Below, one piece after another: positions 1 through 11,425 of a DNA stretch of 64,000 nucleotides. Location of the stretch: NCBI GenBank assembly GCA_037576215.1, contig JBANDB010000014.1, forward strand, positions 2,418,001-2,482,000, in the 5' to 3' direction. Position 1 is the first letter of the stretch; each line of letters begins with the position of its first letter. The notes under the pieces were generated by a model that saw only the letters and a program-made list of their open reading frames with translations, searched no databases and was not told where the DNA came from. The position numbers and the translations under genes are program-made. Origin of the DNA: Armillaria gallica. Lineage: Eukaryota > Basidiomycota > Agaricomycetes > Agaricales > Physalacriaceae.

Positions 1-660
1 GAAACGCTCACTTTCGCTAGCTCAGCCTGTCCTATTCGACAGATTTTCTCATCCTGATTCGATTTCTGCTCTTGATATTAGCCCCGCTTTTTCTGACCAA
101 GCTAATCCGGACTCACTGAGAAGGGGAAGATGGCCGCAGTGGAGAGACGATCGTCTGCCTCACATCCAGATCCTTATATGCTTTCGCACTACCAGAAATG
201 GAGAAGACACAAGTCGCCTTCCGAATCCTTCCAGACAGACATCGAGACCGACGAGTCAGGCCTCCTTAGTCCAGTCTAAGGAAGACATCATCCCCATCGA
301 GGTGAGCTGCGCACATCCGTGACCACAATGATCATGGTTAGCAGGATCGACCCTCCGTGTGCCAGAGGACCAGCACACGGACGCCTCTACGGAAGTCCTT
401 ATAAAGACAGGTGGATCTGCCTCCTTCGGAACAGCCACTGCGTTGCCCGGCAATTATGGGAGTATTCGCGTATTTGCGTTCCCCGATTTATTATGGTGAC
501 CCTGGGACCCAATGTTCAGAGTTTTGTTTTTCTGCTGGCTCACTGGAGTGATCTGAGACAAGCAAGATCGGGTCATGCAGAAGGCGGTGCGACAAGTCCT
601 AGGATTTATCAGTTCTTTTCCTTTCGGTGGCGCCCTGTAATTCGTGACCCTATGTTTGTG
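1..660 (+). pseudogene. Relic X, copy 1 (decayed unknown gene, cut by window edge)
   Basis: This segment recurs at about 4,560-5,150 and 15,650-16,260. Two blocks still read as protein on the plus strand. The first, near 60-300, contains RDDRLPHIQILICFRTTRNG. The second, near 368-510, contains ALPGNYGSIRVFAFPDLLW. Between copies the changes in these frames are mostly synonymous or conservative, so they are probably the old coding frames. Here the second block ends in a premature TGA near 496, and the two blocks do not join in frame across the GT...AG gap near 301-345. I do not recognise the protein. The copy may start left of the window. Confidence 0.45.
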
Positions 661-1559
661 CAATTTCAGTTATTAAATCGACGAAGGCGCTTCCTCATGT
701 GTCTAATTCCGAGTCCTTCGTTCTCCGTATATCACGCCCAAAGACTGATGAGGCGGCACAGATGGAAAACAACAATTCAAAGCGATATACAAATGCAAGC
801 ATCGTAGATCGACTCAGCGACGAAATCAAACTCAGACGTAGAGCTGTGGAATTTCGGTGTATAGCTATCGTTTTAAGATCGCTGCTTTCTACTCTGTCGT
901 TTCTGTCATAACTGTTGGTAAACACCTTCGGGGTTGGTACGTGGAGTATTACAAATGCAAGCGCCATGTTCATCAATTCCCATGTGGTAAACTTAGAACG
1001 GCTTGCCAGAAGCGAGGCGATAGATACTTAGGGTGATACCATCATGTTAAGAGGCCATATTACATACGCGATCACAACTGTTTGAAACAGGGAAAAAGCA
1101 CGTCGTATGAGTCCAAAATTTATTGAACACAGGCCCGAGGGTGTACATGAGGATGATGATTGTATAAATACCTAAGTACACAGCAATTCAAGTACAAAAC
1201 GTCGAACACAGAAACCGAAAGCAACAAGCGTAGCGGAGGCCAAAGAAGAAGAATTCATAGGTGACTGATAGCAAATTTCGACAGAGGAAAATAAAATGTA
1301 GCGACTGGGAACAACGATCTATAGATCGGATAGATATGACACTGAGGAATTTATAGCTAGAGATGCTACATGATTGACGAAGGAAGAACAATGGGGACAA
1401 GGCGACACAGCGACAACTTTTTTGAAAAAAATCGTGATATTGTGTGCGCAGTATATTGGAAGTGAAATTTACTTCAATGGATAATCGATAGAGATGCCAA
1501 GCATCGTTGCAAAGAAGAACAATTGGTCGTCATCGCCATGGCCCTGGGCCCAACGACGG
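661..1559. other. Decayed flank without a supported gene
   Basis: No gene can be supported here. Short A-rich stretches near 760-840 and 1,170-1,215 (around CAATTCAAAG and GAAACCGAAAGCAAC) recur in similar form near 9,340-9,430 (inverted), 9,640-9,700 and 16,560-16,625. They are common 3' flanks of the duplicated A-family units. Confidence 0.35.
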
Positions 1560-2435
1560 CTAAGCAAATGCGTCCGACGAGTCGTCAGCGCCGGCTCCAG
1601 GCATCGCACCGTACGGCATGTTTGAATAATCCTGGTATTCGCAACGCTCATTCGTCGCGTCGCTGTTTGGCTGACGAGTGTAGGAGTCATTCATGAAATG
1701 GCCCGAGTATTGAAAGAAGTAATCGTGCGAGCTATAAGCTTGGATCTGAGTGCTATCCGCTTGAAAACCGGATGAGGCGCTGCTGGAAGGAGAAGAGATG
1801 GATGTGGGAACGAGGGGAATGTTCCCCACATCGCTCGAAGGGCTGAATGTACGGCGGGGACTGGGAGAGAAAGTAGGTGTAGCAATGATTGGCATGACGC
1901 TCGTGTCATGGGAAAAGGTGACAATGTTGGGATCAGCGGGAGAAAAGGACTTCGGATCGTTGATGGCGCCGTTGGAAAAGCTAATCGCGGAAGCATCGTA
2001 AGAAGTGCCGTTGCTGTCCGTGAAATAGTCCAAAACGGTCCACGGTTCCGCAGAACGATACGAGTTGTTGGTAGCGACATGGTCACGAAGCTGGGCTTCA
2101 CACGTGCATCGTTGTGTTAGAGGTGTCTACGACGTAGGATGCATGAGTTAAAAACTGCCGTGCGAAGTGAAGAGCAGCATACCTTTTGGACATACGCGGC
2201 GCATTGCCTCGCGGGATAATGATGGACGACCATAGAAACATAGTCGACATGGGCGTGAATGCCGTGTCCGCACAGACCGCAGATGTTCTGGGAGAGCGTG
2301 AACACCCGAATATGCATGAAGATGAACGACTACCTGATCTAAGAGGCTCGACGCGAACCATGGACACTGACAATAGTTGCCTGTGTCTTGGATGCACTGC
2401 CTTCTGGACGGTAAGGCTGCTGAAGACATTGACAT
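1560..2435 (-). CDS. Family A protein A1 (Cys/His-rich, three exons, unknown function)
   Basis: Exons are 2334-2435, 2183-2287 and 1560-2126, all joined in phase 0, giving 257 aa. Exon 1 carries CQCPWF. Exon 2 carries CGLCGHGIHAHVDYV and later QCAAYVQ. Exon 3 opens with TPLTQRCTCE and ends in a long Ser/Pro-rich tail with SPSPRR and HFMNDSY motifs. The paired Cys and His residues (CxC, CxxCGHxxHxH, CxC) suggest a metal-binding fold, probably zinc, but that is inferred. There is no signal peptide or membrane helix. A second in-frame ATG follows two codons later. Four paralogues with identical exon phases lie at 6.0, 10.0, 16.9 and 20.7 kb. I do not recognise a named domain. Confidence 0.8.
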
Positions 2436-2487
2436 TGGACAGGCGTTGATATCGAGGGAGATGTGTGAGGGGACGGGAGATCTCGCA

Positions 2488-2494
2488 TTTTAAA
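2488..2494 (-). promoter_or_regulatory. TTTAAA element upstream of A1
   Basis: A TTTAAA core lies about 53 nt before the A1 start. It sits where A2, A4 and A5 have TATATAAA, so it is probably a weakened TATA box. Confidence 0.4.
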
Positions 2495-3355
2495 GGACCA
2501 CTGGCGGGCAGGTGCCGAGGAAGTGGTATGCACCATTTGGTATGAGACTCGAATTTAGGACCCAGAAAATCTTATCCTGCTCGTGATATGATTCGTGGAG
2601 AGCCTCATGGCGACCAGATTGGTATACATTGGCGTATTGATGTACAGGCCTAGTCAGGGCTACCTTAGAGGGGATTTCAGGAACTTTGTCGCCAGGTTTG
2701 CCATTGGGTGCGAGGCTGCCAATCAGCTGGGCGTAGATTGCTTTGTTAGCGGGAAAAAGGTGTGTGGTTGTATTTGTCTCTCCCGTGTCATCCAACGCGT
2801 GAGACGTTGACGTGAACCAGGGTCCAGTACCAGTGCTCAAAGATCAAAAGATATTTGGGCATGTTCGGGCATGGAGAACTTGAATGGAAATGTTCACTGT
2901 TACGCGCCTAGCCTCCCTCCTTCCAATTATGTGGGCAGAATTATGTTGATGAGCGTTCAATCACGCTCCACTTGCAATTAACCCCGTTCCCGGCCATAGT
3001 AGCCCTGCCAGATCCTACTACCTTACTTTCAAACCTCCCAGCAACATGCCTGCGTCTCTGGTCTTCCGCCCAACCCTTCCCGCACATTTGCCCGACTTAC
3101 TGAGGATAGCCATGATGTCGCCCATGCTCTTTGCTTCAGTTCCCGCCACCGGTCCCGATAGAATGCGATACAGACCTCCCTCCCAATACATCGTTGTCAT
3201 TGAGACTACCTGCCGATTGACCCCGATTACTCCCCCTCTACATCTTTTCAACGCTGTCATTCATCAAGCCTCTCCATCCCATCTTAGAACTATGAAATGT
3301 CCATCTTTGTGACCGCTCCCGTTGCCACGAATGCTATGGGCTTCCAATAGCTCAT
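2495..3355. other. No gene seen
   Basis: The open frames here lack ATG starts, splice sites or similarity to the other units. It is upstream flank of A1. Confidence 0.4.
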
Positions 3356-4560
3356 CCAACGTTTCAAAAGGTCCTTCCTGGACGATTTCGTCATTTGCGG
3401 CCCTTTCTGTCTTCAAGAACATTTTTAGTCGCCTTCCCCGCAGTTTTGGGAGATTTCCGCCATTTAATATGTTTCTACTCAACCGTTTCAATTACAATTT
3501 GCTGCTTCTATGGTATAAGTAACCTCTGTGATATCAATCCTGAATCTGACCAGTATCCCGTCGTCTGTGGATTTGTTCATTGAAAGTCTCACTGATGATG
3601 ACTATCGTCAAGGTAGAAAATCCAGGACCCAAACAGGCGATGCCGAAGTATTGCGAATTGGATACAAGGCCCAACTCGGGGCCAATAACGTTGGACGTGG
3701 ATGTTTGTGCCATTCTTTTGCCCACGAAGCGCGTTCTTGGTACCAATGAAGCAGAAGGTTGGGAAAGGAAACGTTCCCATAGGCCGACTTTACGTGTGTA
3801 ATTCTCAACTACACCTCTAAATCGCTGAGTTCGTTCTGTTATTATCACTACAAACCGCAACGAAAACAGGCGCAGTATGGGAAATACGTCGTGACCCAGA
3901 ATTCAGATCTATAAGGCAGAAGCGCATTTCTGATCCTCGTAATGGCGGTATCTGCCAGGAATATATGAAGATTTCGCTGAGGAAACGTGTACAGGGGAGG
4001 CGGAGGGGAAGAAGTTTTATCGCGTCAGTCTTAGATGTCGTAAATCTTTTACCGTCAGTTTGATAGTTCTTCTGCCAACGTTGCTGTTTGACTCATTGTT
4101 TTGTTCTAGTATTAATAACATGCTATTCTGACTAAATGCCGGTTGAATTGCCCTTCGCTCGGCGCTGTCTAGCGTGGACAACGATTGGGGGTGAAGATGA
4201 CTTGTCCAACTTTAGACTTCATACTCGCGCTGCCGAGCCTTTGTTGCCTCTTCCGGTTATCATCTCCGTCTACCTATCAGCGGACTTCGTCTTTGATCTC
4301 TCCATCAGCGCTCCACAGAACGATCTCCTAGCTCGTTACCTTTGCGTTCTTGAACCACTTTGGTACCCACACTCTTTGCAAATTCTTTGATTGGAGTTAT
4401 CTGGATCGTTTCTCAAATTGCACCAAGGAACAGCCCGCGGAAGCAAATTGAGTCCTAAAGAGGCATTCACCGATTTGACAATTTCAAATTCAGGGCTTGA
4501 TCGTCCAACAAAAAGAAACACTCACCTTGACTTTCTCAGCCTCTCGATCTTGACGATTTC
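3356..4560 (+). repeat. Segmental repeat block Y, copy 1 (paired with 14,215-15,660)
   Basis: This block matches 14,215-15,660 in the same order and orientation. Both copies keep plus-strand traces of protein, such as PGRFRH followed by RTF-VAFPA-LGD near 3,385-3,470 (14,220-14,310), and KQA-PKY-ELDT near 3,630-3,670 (14,530-14,570). Frames are broken in both. The block runs directly into relic X in both places, so Y and X were duplicated together and may be parts of one ancestral gene. The function is unknown. Confidence 0.55.
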
Positions 4561-5150
4561 TTCTATCGCTCGATTCGATTTCTGTTCCTGATATTAGCAC
4601 CGCTTTTTCTCACCAAGCTCACCAGGACTTACTGAGGAGGGGAAGATGGTCGCAGTGGAGAGACGATCGTCTGCCTCACATCCAGATCCTCATATGCTTT
4701 CGCACTACCAGAAATGGAGAAGACACAAGTCGCCCTCCGAATCCTTCCAGACACACATCGAGACCGACGAGTCAGGCCGCCTTAGTCCAGTCTAAGGAAG
4801 ACATCATCCCCATCGAGGTGAGCTTGCGAACATCCGTGACCACAATGATCACGGTTAGCAGGATCGACCCTCCGTGTACCAGAGGACCAGCACAAGGACG
4901 CCTCTACGGAAGTCCTTATGAAGACAGGTGGTCCTACCTCCTTCGGAACAGCCGCTGTGTTGCCCGGCAATTATGGGAGTATTCGGGTATTTGCGTTCCC
5001 CGATTTATTATGGCGAACTTGGGACCCAATGTTCAGAGTTTTGTTTTTCTGCTGGCTCATTGGAGTGATCTGAGACACGCAAGATCGGGACATGCAGCAG
5101 GCGGTGCGACCAGTCCTTCTACTCAGGATTCACTAGCCCTTATGTTTACC
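4560..5150 (+). pseudogene. Relic X, copy 2
   Basis: This is the best preserved copy of relic X. The first block (about 4,575-4,816) contains RDDRLPHIQILICFRTTRNG. The second (about 4,890-5,070) contains NYGSIRVFAFPDLLWRTWD and continues into a hydrophobic stretch (MFRVLFFCWLIGVI) before a stop, which could be the start of a membrane helix. The two blocks are separated by a GT...AG interval (4,817-4,858), but the frames do not match across it. No complete gene can be built. I do not recognise the family. Confidence 0.45.
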
Positions 5151-5159
5151 CCTTTAAAG

Positions 5160-5560
5160 ATTTAGCAGGGAGAACATGCACAGGAGAGGCGGCAGGGGTG
5201 GTCTTTATCCGACTCTCCCTGCCTCCTTCCCGTATCGGCGTCAGTCTTAGACGTTGTGGACGTTTTTCTTTTCGGTAGTTCCTCTGCAAAATTTTCTGTT
5301 ATAAACCAATGCTTTATTCTAGCATTGCTAACACACTGTTCCGATCGAATATTGGTGAATAAATTTGGCGTTCGCTGTCTAGTCTCGACGTCGATTGGGG
5401 ATCCAGGCTGCCTGCTCAACTTTAGCCTTCATATTCGTTTTTCACTATGAAAAAATACTGCCGGTCGTTGTCGTCTCTTCCAATTATCACCTTCTACCTA
5501 TCCGCGGACTCCATCATGGATATCATTTCCGTCGGTGTATGAAGCGTGTACATATGTATC
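5160..5560 (+). repeat. Direct repeat of 3,985-4,300
   Basis: Matching landmarks in the same order are a GGAGGCGG-like start, GCGTCAGTCTTAGA, TTCTAG(T/C)ATT, CTGTCTAG and CTTCTACCTATC-like segments. A related piece occurs at 14,900-15,010. There is no reading frame of note. Confidence 0.45.
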
Positions 5561-6033
5561 ACTTCGAATTGATTTCCCTCTATCGCCAATAATTGCTTTC
5601 GAATTAGGCTCCGAGGGAACGTCCGTCCTAGGAACGGGGAATGACATACGTCCTGCATATGCCTCCGCGCCGGTCCATGGTATTCGCTCTACTGATGTTT
5701 ATATTCCAAAATAATCATATATGTTGGAAACGGACGGATAACAGCAAAGCGATGAGTATAACGAGCATGTACTACAAAGCAGAAGAACTGATAGCGAATT
5801 GAGTGTATCCCGACAGAACTGGTCGCATTCTACAGCAAAGAAGATGAGCGGATAGCAACTAGAGACAAAGGAATTCAAAGGGCATTGAGATAACGACTGG
5901 TGAAGAAAGAACCTAGCGGAGGGAACGTAGCAACAAGATTTTTTTGTATAATTGTCGATGGAGAGATGATAAGGATCGTATATAGGCGTGAAACATGATG
6001 AAAGCAAGGTTTACGATGTGTCCCAGGCGTGGA
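5561..6033. other. 3' flank of A2, no gene seen
   Basis: The sequence is A/T-rich and decayed, with no exon-like stretch bounded by splice sites. Confidence 0.35.
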
Positions 6034-6890
6034 CTAAGCGTACGGTCCGGACCAGGCTTCGGACGTCGGGCCGTAGATCACATTCGAATGATCGTGGTAA
6101 TATAGGTTTTCATCCGTCGCGCTGCCGTCTGGCTGACGATTGTAGGAATCGTTCATGAAATGATCTGGTCCGGGATAGTGAACGAAGTGATCGCCTGGGT
6201 CATAAGCTTGGGCCTGAGTGATGTCCGATTGGATACCGGATGATGCGCCACTGGCAGAAGAAGAAGAGATGAGCGTGGGAGCAAGGGATATTTTCCCCAC
6301 TTCACTGAAAGGGATGAATGCACGGGGACTGGGGGAGAAAACGGGCGCGGTGGCGATTGGCATGTGGTTCGCGTCCCGAGAAAAGGACGTGGAGCTGGGC
6401 GCGTATGGATCGTTGATCGCGTCGTTGGAAAGGCTAATCGCGGCAGGACCGTAGGAAGGGCCGTTACTCTCCGGGAAATATTGGTCCAAAACGGTCTATG
6501 GTTCGGCAGAACGATACGAGTTATTGATAGGGAGGTGGTCGCAAAGCCAAATTTCACACGTGCAGCACTGTCAGAGGCGTCTATAGCGTGGGCTGCATGA
6601 GTTCAGGCTATCTTGGGGAGTGTCGAGCAGCATACCTTTTGACATACGCGGCGCATTGAGTTGGGGGATAGTGATTGACTATCATCGAAACATAGTCAGC
6701 ACGCGCGTGAATGCCGTGTCCGCAGTTAACGCAGATGTACTGTGAGAATGTGAGCACGGAAGTACGGCAAAGATGGATGAGAGTGTACCGGGTCTAACAG
6801 AGGCGACGTGAACGACGGGCACTGGCATCGGTGGACGTTGTCAGTGACCTGGGTGCCCTGTCCTCGAGATGGAAAAACTGCTGAAGACAT
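6034..6890 (-). pseudogene. Family A pseudogene A2
   Basis: It aligns along its length with A1, A3, A4 and A5 but is broken in several places. The exon 1 region (ATG at 6890) has lost the first conserved Cys and the Trp of CQCPWF, reading CQCPSF. Exon 2 reads CVNCGHGIHARADYV, then loses one base just before its donor (YVQK becomes a shifted YVK). Exon 3 lacks two bases just after TPLT, which shifts the RCTCE motif. A TAG replaces the Trp codon in the AEPW motif. The C-terminal Ser-rich part (6034-6489) remains open. The TATA box is still present, so transcription may continue. Confidence 0.8.
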
Positions 6891-6955
6891 TGGGCAAGTA
6901 CTGTTGAGGGAGATATGGGAGGGTGAGATGACAATTGAGGTTCATCTCGGCGCAG

Positions 6956-6963
6956 TTTATATA
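6956..6963 (-). promoter_or_regulatory. TATATAAA box of A2
   Basis: TATATAAA on the minus strand, about 66 nt before the ATG, matches the boxes at A4 and A5. Confidence 0.5.
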
Positions 6964-7055
6964 ATGGACTAGGTAGCTGGAGAGGAAGTGGCATCGGGAA
7001 GCGACCAGGTAGTGGCATCGAAGCGACGAGGAAATGGCATCGAAGCGACGAAACA

Positions 7056-8560
7056 GTGGAAAGTAGTCACTTCGATATCAAAGGCGCTTGCTCACCCATG
7101 CTTCCGGCATCCCGGCACGTAAACTCGTGGTCGTGCCTGGTTCGACATTCTTCCCATTCCCACTGGTCTCACACAACGCGGATTTCCTTTCCTCTTGGAC
7201 CAATCCTGGACAAGGCCTCTCTGTGTTTCTACATGTCTTGGAAGACAATACTAGACGATAAACATTGCTGCCACGACCACACATACCACTCTGGATTTGC
7301 TCATCTATCACCTACCACTACAGACAGGCCGCTCGGGGTTTTGGAAGACGGAGCTTCGAGATAGGAGAGGGATGGGAGTCACGCTTGACGTGGAGGCAAA
7401 CAGTATCTCTGTCCATGCTTCAAGCCTGCTTCAGTTGCACCTCCACTGGTCTGATGGAATATGTTAGAGACGGTCGTCCTCCGGAGCCCTTCTGCTATCC
7501 GCCAGCTCACTCTGTTCCCGCCCTTTTTTCAATTGCTGGTACCATTTCCTCCACGCCCGCAGTCATCCTTCTCCCACTGCCGCAGACGCAATGGGTGATT
7601 TCGACCCCTAAAGCTCAAGCTTCAAGGCCTCAGGGCCCAAGAGCCCAATGACTCAACCAACAGTTTTAATCTTCCTACAACGGGACAATTCATTCATCCT
7701 TTTCCGCTCTTGCACGGTCTGTCATTGCAGCTTCGGGAAATTCCCGTCATCGTTTGGGTCGACCTCGGTGATTGGGATGGCGCAGCTGCGAGGTCAACGA
7801 CGCAGCGGTATGCTTTTCCTCTCGATTCTCAGGTCTTGTACCTAGCCATTAACCACATCGCCAACTTCACGCGACGACGGTAGGCGACCTCGACTCATCG
7901 ATATCTTCCTACAATGAGAAGGCCTTTCCAAGCCAATTTTGTCTTTTATGGGCCATTCATTATTCACGAATATCTGGGGTCCTTGTCACCGCAGCTTTGG
8001 GCCGCCTTCTTATGAGTTCCTATGCGCGTCAGTTGCGACGTACTGGGTGAACCTCGTGTATGCCGATCGTTGGGAAGGCGCAGTTTGAACTCAACAACGG
8101 AGTGGTACGCATTTCGTCTCCCATCTCGATATTCATTTAAGTCTTACTTTTTCTCCCTCATAGTTTGTGAGCCCAAGCACCTAGCCATTGACATCACCAG
8201 CTTCACGCACAGGACAATTCATATATAACTGTCGGCAAGGTCAATAATCCAGCACGTATACAACCGTCCATAAGCAATACTGAAGAGGCCAGACTTGGAG
8301 TTAGCTGTGCTGGGTGCGAATCATGTTGTGTGTTCTGCTGTTCCGTGTAAAACGCCAGGGTACACGTTACCAAATCCCGGGACCAACCACCTCCTGCTCC
8401 TCCAGTGCGCGCTCTGCCTCTCTCAGCTTCACCTACAAATCGCCGGTTCTATCTCCCACTGCTGGCGTGGATCAGTTTCCCCTTCCATAAGGGCACCTGC
8501 TCTCATGCTATCTTCATCACTCAAGCGCCCAGGCCTCAGGAATGAACGAGGATAAAATGG
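7056..8560 (+). other. Decayed region with one exon-like remnant and its partial duplicate
   Basis: From about 7,665 to 7,870, after an acceptor-like CCAACAG, the plus strand reads as a clean exon containing LREIPVIVWVDLGDWDG and YLAINHIANFT, then stops. A diverged, frame-broken copy of the same stretch follows at about 7,905-8,220 (CACCTAGCCATT and CTTCACGC landmarks). I do not recognise the protein and cannot build a gene from it. Confidence 0.35.
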
Positions 8561-9954
8561 GAGTTTGCCGCGGATAAGCTGTGATGCCATCCCGCGGGAT
8601 TTCGGATCTCAAGAGGCAGTAAACCCCTTGCCATTTCCCTGCTGGGGAAGATCCATAGGAAAGGCAGAAGGGATTAATTACGCTCTCGTTTAGGGAATTT
8701 GACGACGCAGATGTGTTCCCTGCCTCGTTATTGACTGCACGAGTGTCTTTCTCCCGGTCGCTTTTCGGCGAGCTTTAAGGTATCAGTGTTTTCTGCTGAA
8801 AACGCCGCAGGTCTTTTCCGGTCAGTCTCAATCGCTTCATTCCCCAGTGCGTCTGCGTTGACTCGATCTTTTCTACCAATAGTAATGAATTATCTACTCG
8901 TTTATAATACGCCACTACACTGTTAAAGCATATTTTCAGTAGAGCACGACGCTTCGAGGTCAACAGTGCCTGTGATTCATCCCTCCTACTTCTCTTTTGT
9001 CGAATAAGGTAGGCTGCCGTCGGATTGTGACTCGTTCTATCCACTATCATGATATCAAATTCACTTTAGATCCAGGAACGGACCTGTACGGCTCCTGATT
9101 GGCGTAGACAGCTCTCTCGGATCCTTGTCTGTTTTCTCTCTTTCTATCCACCGATCTTTACTGAAGCTCTCCAGAGTCCTGTCCTTCTCGTCATTACAAA
9201 CCCCTGGACAGTATGTCAGATATTGACAGGTGGTTTTAGGACGGAACTTCAAAGTGGACCGTCCAAATCAGACGTACTTATAATGACTCTCAGCCTGGGT
9301 GGACGCTTACGCCGAATCTCTTATCAAACATTTGTTTTCCTCTACGTGTTTGGTTTCATTATTTAGTCGCTTTGTTCTACGATGCCTACTTATATATCGC
9401 TTCGAATCATTGTTTTCCGTTTCTATCGCTTTATAAGTGTTTTCGTGATTGATCAATGGGGTATCAAAGAAATAAGCGCCATGAGCACGCCTGTCAATCA
9501 ATGCGCTGTGCAACACTAGAAATGACTGGGTATCATGATTCATTCATATAACAGGTAAATCCTTGGTGTACCAGCATACGAATTCCAGGACTCATCAAGC
9601 AATGGCAGTTACTCTAGTGAGTATTGCAAAGCAATTCGAAAACGTTGAACACAAACAAAGCAATGCAAAATAATGCAGACATGAATTATAGACCAAAAAA
9701 GGGGGGGAAAGTCGATAGCGATAGATCTTGGCAGAAGGGAAAATACAACAGAGGAGGAGAAATGAAATGTAGCGTCGGAATAGAAATCAATAAACCAAGG
9801 AAATACGAGACTGAGAAATAGAAAGCTTGAGATTTGAGATACTGCATCGCGGTAACAATTGGAGACGAAGAGATAAAATTGAAAGATCATAGATAGAGAT
9901 CGCAAGGATTGTGATGAGGAACAATATGCCGTCACCGCCGCGGAAGAGCGGCAA
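8561..9954. other. No gene seen
   Basis: It holds an inverted copy of the 3'-flank motif described at 661-1559 (near 9,340-9,430) and short A-rich sequence near 9,620-9,800. No supported exon. Confidence 0.35.
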
Positions 9955-10836
9955 TTAAGCAGACCTGGTGTCAGCACCAGACCCTGTTGTCGCACCGTAC
10001 GTTACATTCGAACAACCCTGGTATTCGAGACCCTGATTCACCGCGTCGTTGTTTGACTGATGGGCGGAGGAGTTATTCATGAAGTGATCGGGGTATTGAA
10101 CAAAATATTCGTACGAGCCATAAGCTTGGATCGGAGTGATATCGGATTGAATAGCAGATGAGGTGCTATTGGAAGGAGAAGAGATGGATGTCGAAGCGAA
10201 GCGAACGCTCTCCGCACTGCTGGAAGGGCTGAATGCACGGCGGGGACTGGGGGAGAAAATAGGCGCCCTAGCGGTCGGCATGAGGTTCGCGTCGTGAGAA
10301 AACTGGGTGACAGTATCAGAATCGGCCGAAGAAAAAGACATGGAACTGGGCGTGTATGGATCATTGATGGCGCCGCTTGAAAAACCGATCGCGTTGACAT
10401 TGGAAGAAGGGACATTGTTGTCTGGAAAATGGTCCAGAACTTTCCATGGTTCCGCAATACGGTACGGGTTATTGGTAGCGACATGGTCACAAAGCCAGGC
10501 TTCACACGTGCAGCGCTGTGTTAGAGGTGTCTACAACGTAGGCTGCATGAGTTAAAACTACCATGCGAAGTAGGGATGAGCATACCTTTTGGACATACGC
10601 GGCACATTGATTCGCAGGATAATAGTTGACGATCGCCGAAACATAGTCGACATGGGTGTGAATGCTGTGTCCGCACTGACCGCAAACGTGCTGGGAGAAC
10701 GTGAGCACGGGAAAATGGACGCAGGTGAATGAGAGCCTACCTGATCTAGGAGGGTTGACGCGAACCATGGGCACTGACAGTGGTTGTCAGTGACTTGGAT
10801 GCACTGCCCTCGGGACGGTAAGGCTGCTGTAGACAT
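9955..10836 (-). CDS. Family A protein A3 (Cys/His-rich, unknown function)
   Basis: Exons are 10741-10836, 10586-10690 and 9955-10530, giving 258 aa with no disruption. Exon 1 has CIQVTDNHCQCPWF. Exon 2 has CGQCGHSIHTHVDYV and QCAAYVQK. Exon 3 has TPLTQRCTCEAWLCDHV followed by a Ser/Thr/Asn-rich tail with SPSPRRAFSPSS. An in-frame codon upstream (10878) would add 14 residues, but the ATG at 10836 matches the starts of A1, A4 and A5. Exon 2 is exactly 105 nt in all intact copies. A possible metal-binding role is inferred only from the Cys/His pattern. Confidence 0.82.
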
Positions 10837-10898
10837 TGGACCAGCGTTGATGTTGAGGGAGATACGGGAAGATGGCAATTTGAGTCCATGTCGGCAGA

Positions 10899-10904
10899 TT
10901 TAAA
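10899..10904 (-). promoter_or_regulatory. TTTAAA element upstream of A3
   Basis: TTTAAA about 63 nt before the A3 ATG, in the position of the TATATAAA boxes of A2, A4 and A5. Confidence 0.35.
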
Positions 10905-11162
10905 GGAACTGGGACCAGAGGCGTTCAGGTAGGAGACGGCTGGATTGGAACAGGTTGATAATTTGGTGCATACTGTCCGAAGGAGATAGTCCTTTGAGGG
11001 ACAGACGACTGGGGCACGTCAGCCTGAAATCCCTGAAATCTGGAGGACTAGAGCGGCCTTCGAGTGATTCTATCCTTGGGTATGTCACTGACTCGACATG
11101 AATCAGTCACGACAAAAGCCAAGATTGCCCCCCGAGCCGCATAAGGAAGACAGGAGGTCTTT

Positions 11163-11425
11163 GTTGCTTCTCACCGTTGTCCTGATCAGGTTATCGAAGA
11201 AAAGTGCTAATTATACCCGAACTAATGTCGCCTCTCACCGCTGTCCTGATCAGGTTATCGAAGAAAAGTGCTAATCATACTCAAACTGATGATGTCGCTT
11301 CTCACCGTTTTCCTGATCAGGTTATCGAAGAAAAGTGCTAATTATACCCGGACTGATGTCGCTTCTCACCGTTGTCCTGATCAGGTTATCGAAGAAAAGT
11401 CCCAATTATAGCACGAACTGATGTC
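11163..11425. repeat. Tandem array, four units of 64-67 bp
   Basis: Unit starts are near 11,163, 11,227, 11,294 and 11,358. Each unit contains CTCACCG, then the 10-bp palindrome CCTGATCAGG, then TTATCGAAGAAAAGT. The last unit diverges after AAAAGT. Spacings are 64, 67, 64 and about 65 bp. No open reading frame runs through the array. Confidence 0.85.

Noticed and set aside
2490..2840. 116-codon minus-strand frame upstream of A1
   Set aside because: It starts at TTG rather than ATG, has no counterpart upstream of the other A copies, and overlaps the A1 promoter element.
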